DNA of 9,445 nt from Pseudomonadota bacterium (lineage in GTDB: Bacteria; Myxococcota; Bradymonadia; UBA4248): NCBI GenBank assembly GCA_017613855.1, contig JAGACY010000194.1, positions 1 to 9,445 on the forward strand. Reading direction: 5' to 3'. Position numbers and translations under genes: made by a program. Shown here one piece after another: positions 7,761 to 9,445 of the stretch; within the stretch, counting starts at the first letter, position 1; each line of letters opens with the position of its first letter. The notes below the pieces were generated by a model. The model was not told the DNA's origin. It saw only the letters and a program-made list of their open reading frames with translations, and made no database searches.

Positions 7761-7783
7761 CGACGCCTGAGGTGTCGTTTTTT
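7761..7783 (+). terminator. Terminator-like hairpin upstream of the HARE-HTH gene
   Basis: CGACGCC (7761-7767) pairs with GGTGTCG (7771-7777, one G-U pair) across a three-base loop, and six Ts follow (7778-7783). With no coding gene directly upstream, it either ends a small transcript or acts as an attenuator 70 bases before the downstream start codon. Confidence -1.
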
Positions 7784-7798
7784 GACCTGCATGTCAAA
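7781..7798. promoter_or_regulatory. Operator-like inverted repeat upstream of the HARE-HTH gene
   Basis: TTTGAC (7781-7786) and GTCAAA (7793-7798) form a perfect inverted repeat with a six-base spacer, 55 bases before the start codon. Related half-sites follow: TGACA at 7813-7817 and the perfect 10-base palindrome TGTCATGACA at 7850-7859, which contains the start codon. The sites could bind a dimeric regulator, perhaps the gene's own product. This is an inference. Confidence -1.
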
Positions 7799-7853
7799 CC
7801 CCGTGCATGCTGTGACAATCTCGAGCAGGCAAATCCTTGCGGAGAGTTTTGTC

Positions 7854-9257
7854 ATGACATTTTTTGAAGCAGCCCTTGAGGTGTTGCGCACGGTCCAGCG
7901 TCCCCTGGATTATAAGACGATTACGCAGTATGCGATCAATCGTCAGCTCCTGGGGCATGTCGGACATACGCCGGACATTGTCATGGGATCCTGCCTGATT
8001 CGTGCCGTTGAACGGAGCGATACAGGCGCATTGATCCGACTGCCTACAGGTGAATTTGCGCTGCGCGGATGGTCCGAAGAAATACTGGCCAAAGTCTCAT
8101 TGCCAACTTTGCCCGAGAGTATTTCTTCTGTCGAATTTCCTCCTGTCAATGTCGGTATCCTCGGCGATGAAGAAGCCATTCCTATGCTCGAGGATGACGA
8201 TATCCAGTTCCGAAAAGCCGTTCAGCTCAAATTTGATTCTACCAATTTCATTCCCGACGAAATATTTCAGCCATCCGAAGAAAATGCCGAAGACAAGGGC
8301 CAGTATGTCCAGCTTCGCAATGAGCTGAATGCACAGCATAATGAGCATTACAACCTGTGTGCTGCCATTGTAAAATTGCTGCGCCGTGTACCGGGACCGC
8401 TCCGAAGCAGTTCAATTGCCTCGATGATCGGACACAATTCGGGGGTGCCCGTCTACGAACAGTCCATCGTACTGGCCATGCGTGCGGACAATGCCTTGCG
8501 CGTCTCGCGAGGAAAACGCGCGGTCTTTATGCATATTCCGCCGGATCTGTGGACACTTAGCGAGAATTTCCTCGCAAGGCACATCCTCAAGATCGAATCC
8601 AGGCTCTACGATTTGTCGCGCCAGCTCCGGCTTTACTCCATTCATGCACTCTCCATGAAATTGCATGAACTTTCGCCGCAGGCCTGGCTGCAGCTCACCG
8701 CCATTATCCTCAAACACCTCAATTATACCCTGATTTCACAATGTGAAGCCTCCGAATCGATCTTCATCTTCAGAGCCGAAGAATCGCGCGGTTTGACTTT
8801 TTTACCCGTCGTCATCCGCGTTCAGCATGCACAGCTCATCAACACGGAAGATATCATTGAATTCAGGACGATGATGCAGGAACTTGGCTGCGATCATGGT
8901 GTGCTCATGACCAATGGCGATGTTTCGCGCGATGCCCTCAATGAATGTACGACCAAAGAGTGGCCCATCTTTGCCTATTCGGCAAAACAAATCGCCCCCA
9001 TTATGCTCGATGCGAAAATCGGCGTCATTCCAAACGAATTGCCCATCGTATTTATCGATAATAATTTCTTCCAGGCGCTGTCTACCAAAGATAGTTCCCT
9101 GCCTGATGAAGCCGGCGAAGATGAGGAAGAAGAGGATATTTCTATCGACTCTCTCAATGAAGAAGTGAGCAAACTCGATGAATCGCTGGATGAGCTCGAC
9201 GAAATGGATATCGGGAGCGGTGAGTTCCTCTTCGATGACGATGATGTCAGGGATTAA
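7854..9257 (+). CDS. HARE-HTH protein with degenerate Mrr-like endonuclease domain
   Basis: The product is 467 residues. The start is the ATG at 7854, with GGAG (7841-7844) nine bases upstream; a longer TTG start at 7782 would fall within the terminator hairpin's T run. Residues 1-73 (MTFFEAALEVLRTVQRPLDY ... LPTGEFALRGW) match the HARE-HTH winged helix (HB1/ASXL/restriction endonuclease HTH). An acidic linker spans about 74-150. Residues 165-228 (IVKLLRRVPGPLRSSSIASM...VYEQSIVLAMRADNALRVSRG) look like a second winged helix. Residues 270-400 follow the Mrr-type restriction endonuclease layout: LSPQAWLQLTAIILKHLNY, then a beta-core VVIRVQHAQ, then DHGVLMTNGDVSRDAL, corresponding to 'GxxxTxGxFSxxA'. 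The catalytic D and QxK are not evident (RVQ in place of QxK), so nuclease activity is doubtful. A strongly acidic tail covers 417-467. Probable role: DNA-binding regulator or modification-sensing protein. It is followed by a group II intron. Confidence -1.
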   Translation: MTFFEAALEVLRTVQRPLDYKTITQYAINRQLLGHVGHTPDIVMGSCLIRAVERSDTGALIRLPTGEFALRGWSEEILAKVSLPTLPESISSVEFPPVNVGILGDEEAIPMLEDDDIQFRKAVQLKFDSTNFIPDEIFQPSEENAEDKGQYVQLRNELNAQHNEHYNLCAAIVKLLRRVPGPLRSSSIASMIGHNSGVPVYEQSIVLAMRADNALRVSRGKRAVFMHIPPDLWTLSENFLARHILKIESRLYDLSRQLRLYSIHALSMKLHELSPQAWLQLTAIILKHLNYTLISQCEASESIFIFRAEESRGLTFLPVVIRVQHAQLINTEDIIEFRTMMQELGCDHGVLMTNGDVSRDALNECTTKEWPIFAYSAKQIAPIMLDAKIGVIPNELPIVFIDNNFFQALSTKDSSLPDEAGEDEEEEDISIDSLNEEVSKLDESLDELDEMDIGSGEFLFDDDDVRD

Positions 9258-9285
9258 TTAGATCTTTTGGCTGTATGCGCCGCTT

Positions 9286-9299
9286 TCCGCCTGTGCGGA
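9286..9299. repeat. Short hairpin directly before the group II intron
   Basis: TCCGC (9286-9290) pairs with GCGGA (9295-9299) over a CTGT loop, ending five bases before the intron's first base. Some group II introns (class C) insert next to hairpins of terminators, so this stem may be part of the target site. It lies 28 bases after the preceding stop codon and has no T run, perhaps because the intron split it from one. Confidence -1.
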
Positions 9300-9304
9300 T
9301 ACGC

Positions 9305-9445
9305 GTGTGCCCGGCATGGGCAGCAGCTTGGAGGTGCAAGTCCTCCGTGAACCCTAGTCGCGGGAATCACTAGCCAAGACCAAGGGTGTCCGTCGTGAGG
9401 CGGAATCTGAAGGAAGGTGGAGGCAAAGTTCCGACCTGACGACAT
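9305..9445 (+). mobile_element. Group II intron, 5' end (domain I), cut by window edge
   Basis: The element begins GTGTG, matching the group II 5' splice consensus GUGYG. A series of domain I-like helices follows: GCCC/GGGC (9309-9321), GGAGG/CCTCC (9330-9346), CTAGT/ACTAG (9354-9373), and CCGTC/GGCGG closed by a GTGA tetraloop of GNRA type (9390-9403). The string GGTGTCCGTCGTGAGGCGG followed by AATCTGAAGGAAG is one I recognise from bacterial group II introns. Group II introns usually run 2-3 kb and encode a reverse transcriptase/maturase in domain IV, which would lie beyond the window. The intron has the same orientation as the upstream gene and sits outside its coding sequence. The subclass and exon-binding sites cannot be fixed from this fragment. 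Confidence -1.

Larger units (their letters stand above)
7427..7853. other. Non-coding region with several hairpins, possible small RNA or structured leader
   Basis: No convincing gene lies here. A weak promoter-like pair, TTAAAA (7466-7471) and CATAAT (7489-7494) with 17-base spacing, precedes a run of small hairpins. These are CGTT/AACG (7520-7531), GGCGC/GCGCC with a GAT loop (7575-7587), CCGA/TCGG (7627-7642) and TCCGGA/TCCGGA (7676-7694). The run ends at the terminator hairpin 7761-7783. This would allow a transcript of about 280 bases, either a small RNA or a leader of the downstream gene. No known RNA family was recognised. Confidence -1.

Noticed and set aside
7568..7891. 107-codon open frame on the - strand
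   Set aside because: It covers the hairpin-rich leader, the terminator and the start of the HARE-HTH gene in antisense, with no clear ribosome site or known domain.
9254..9445. 63-codon open frame on the - strand at the right end
   Set aside because: It lies antisense to the structured 5' part of the group II intron, where false open frames are common.

Overview
The window carries five genes, all on the + strand, plus the 5' end of a group II intron at the right edge. The host looks like a free-living or gut-associated deltaproteobacterial-type organism (Myxococcota/Bradymonadia-like). This rests on the two large lipoproteins built on Cys-rich thrombospondin-type-3-like 'CPDDPxKTxPGxCGCG...DxDGDGxxDC' repeats and on the HARE-HTH/Mrr-like protein, both styles I associate with that group. 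The taxonomic call is an inference from protein style only. No rRNA, tRNA or CRISPR array was seen.

Layout. (1) 1-629 is the C-terminal part of a DUF1015 family protein, closed by two consecutive hairpins, the second a clear rho-independent terminator (720-766). (2) 630-1109 is a hairpin-rich intergenic region without a convincing gene. (3) 1110-1349 encodes a 79-residue acidic protein with one C-terminal membrane helix. (4) 1478-4492 and 4589-7300 encode two large predicted lipoproteins. They share the N-terminal design (lipobox, a short D/N-rich linker, calcium-binding-type Cys-rich repeats) but carry quite different distal parts. The first has a GLUG-like beta-helix region. The second has duplicated Cys-rich modules, an OB-fold-like domain and a Cys-rich C-terminus. 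The second gene has its own good sigma70-type promoter (4515-4543), and a strong terminator (7392-7426) follows it. (5) 7427-7853 is a non-coding region with several hairpins, a second terminator-like hairpin (7761-7783) and palindromes close to the next gene. (6) 7854-9257 encodes a 467-residue protein with an N-terminal HARE-HTH winged helix and a C-terminal Mrr-like endonuclease fold that appears to lack its catalytic residues. (7) From about 9305 to the end lies the start of a group II intron domain I.

How the parts relate. The two lipoproteins are probably outer-surface proteins in which a rigid, calcium-bound, disulfide-rich stalk presents different adhesive or binding heads. The small membrane protein just before them may or may not be co-transcribed. 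The DUF1015 gene and the HARE/Mrr-like gene sit in separate transcription units and show no obvious functional tie to the lipoproteins. The DUF1015 gene has strongly G/C-ending codons, the lipoprotein genes use many more A/T-ending codons, and the HARE gene is intermediate. The lipoprotein segment may therefore be an accessory insertion or a fast-evolving surface locus.
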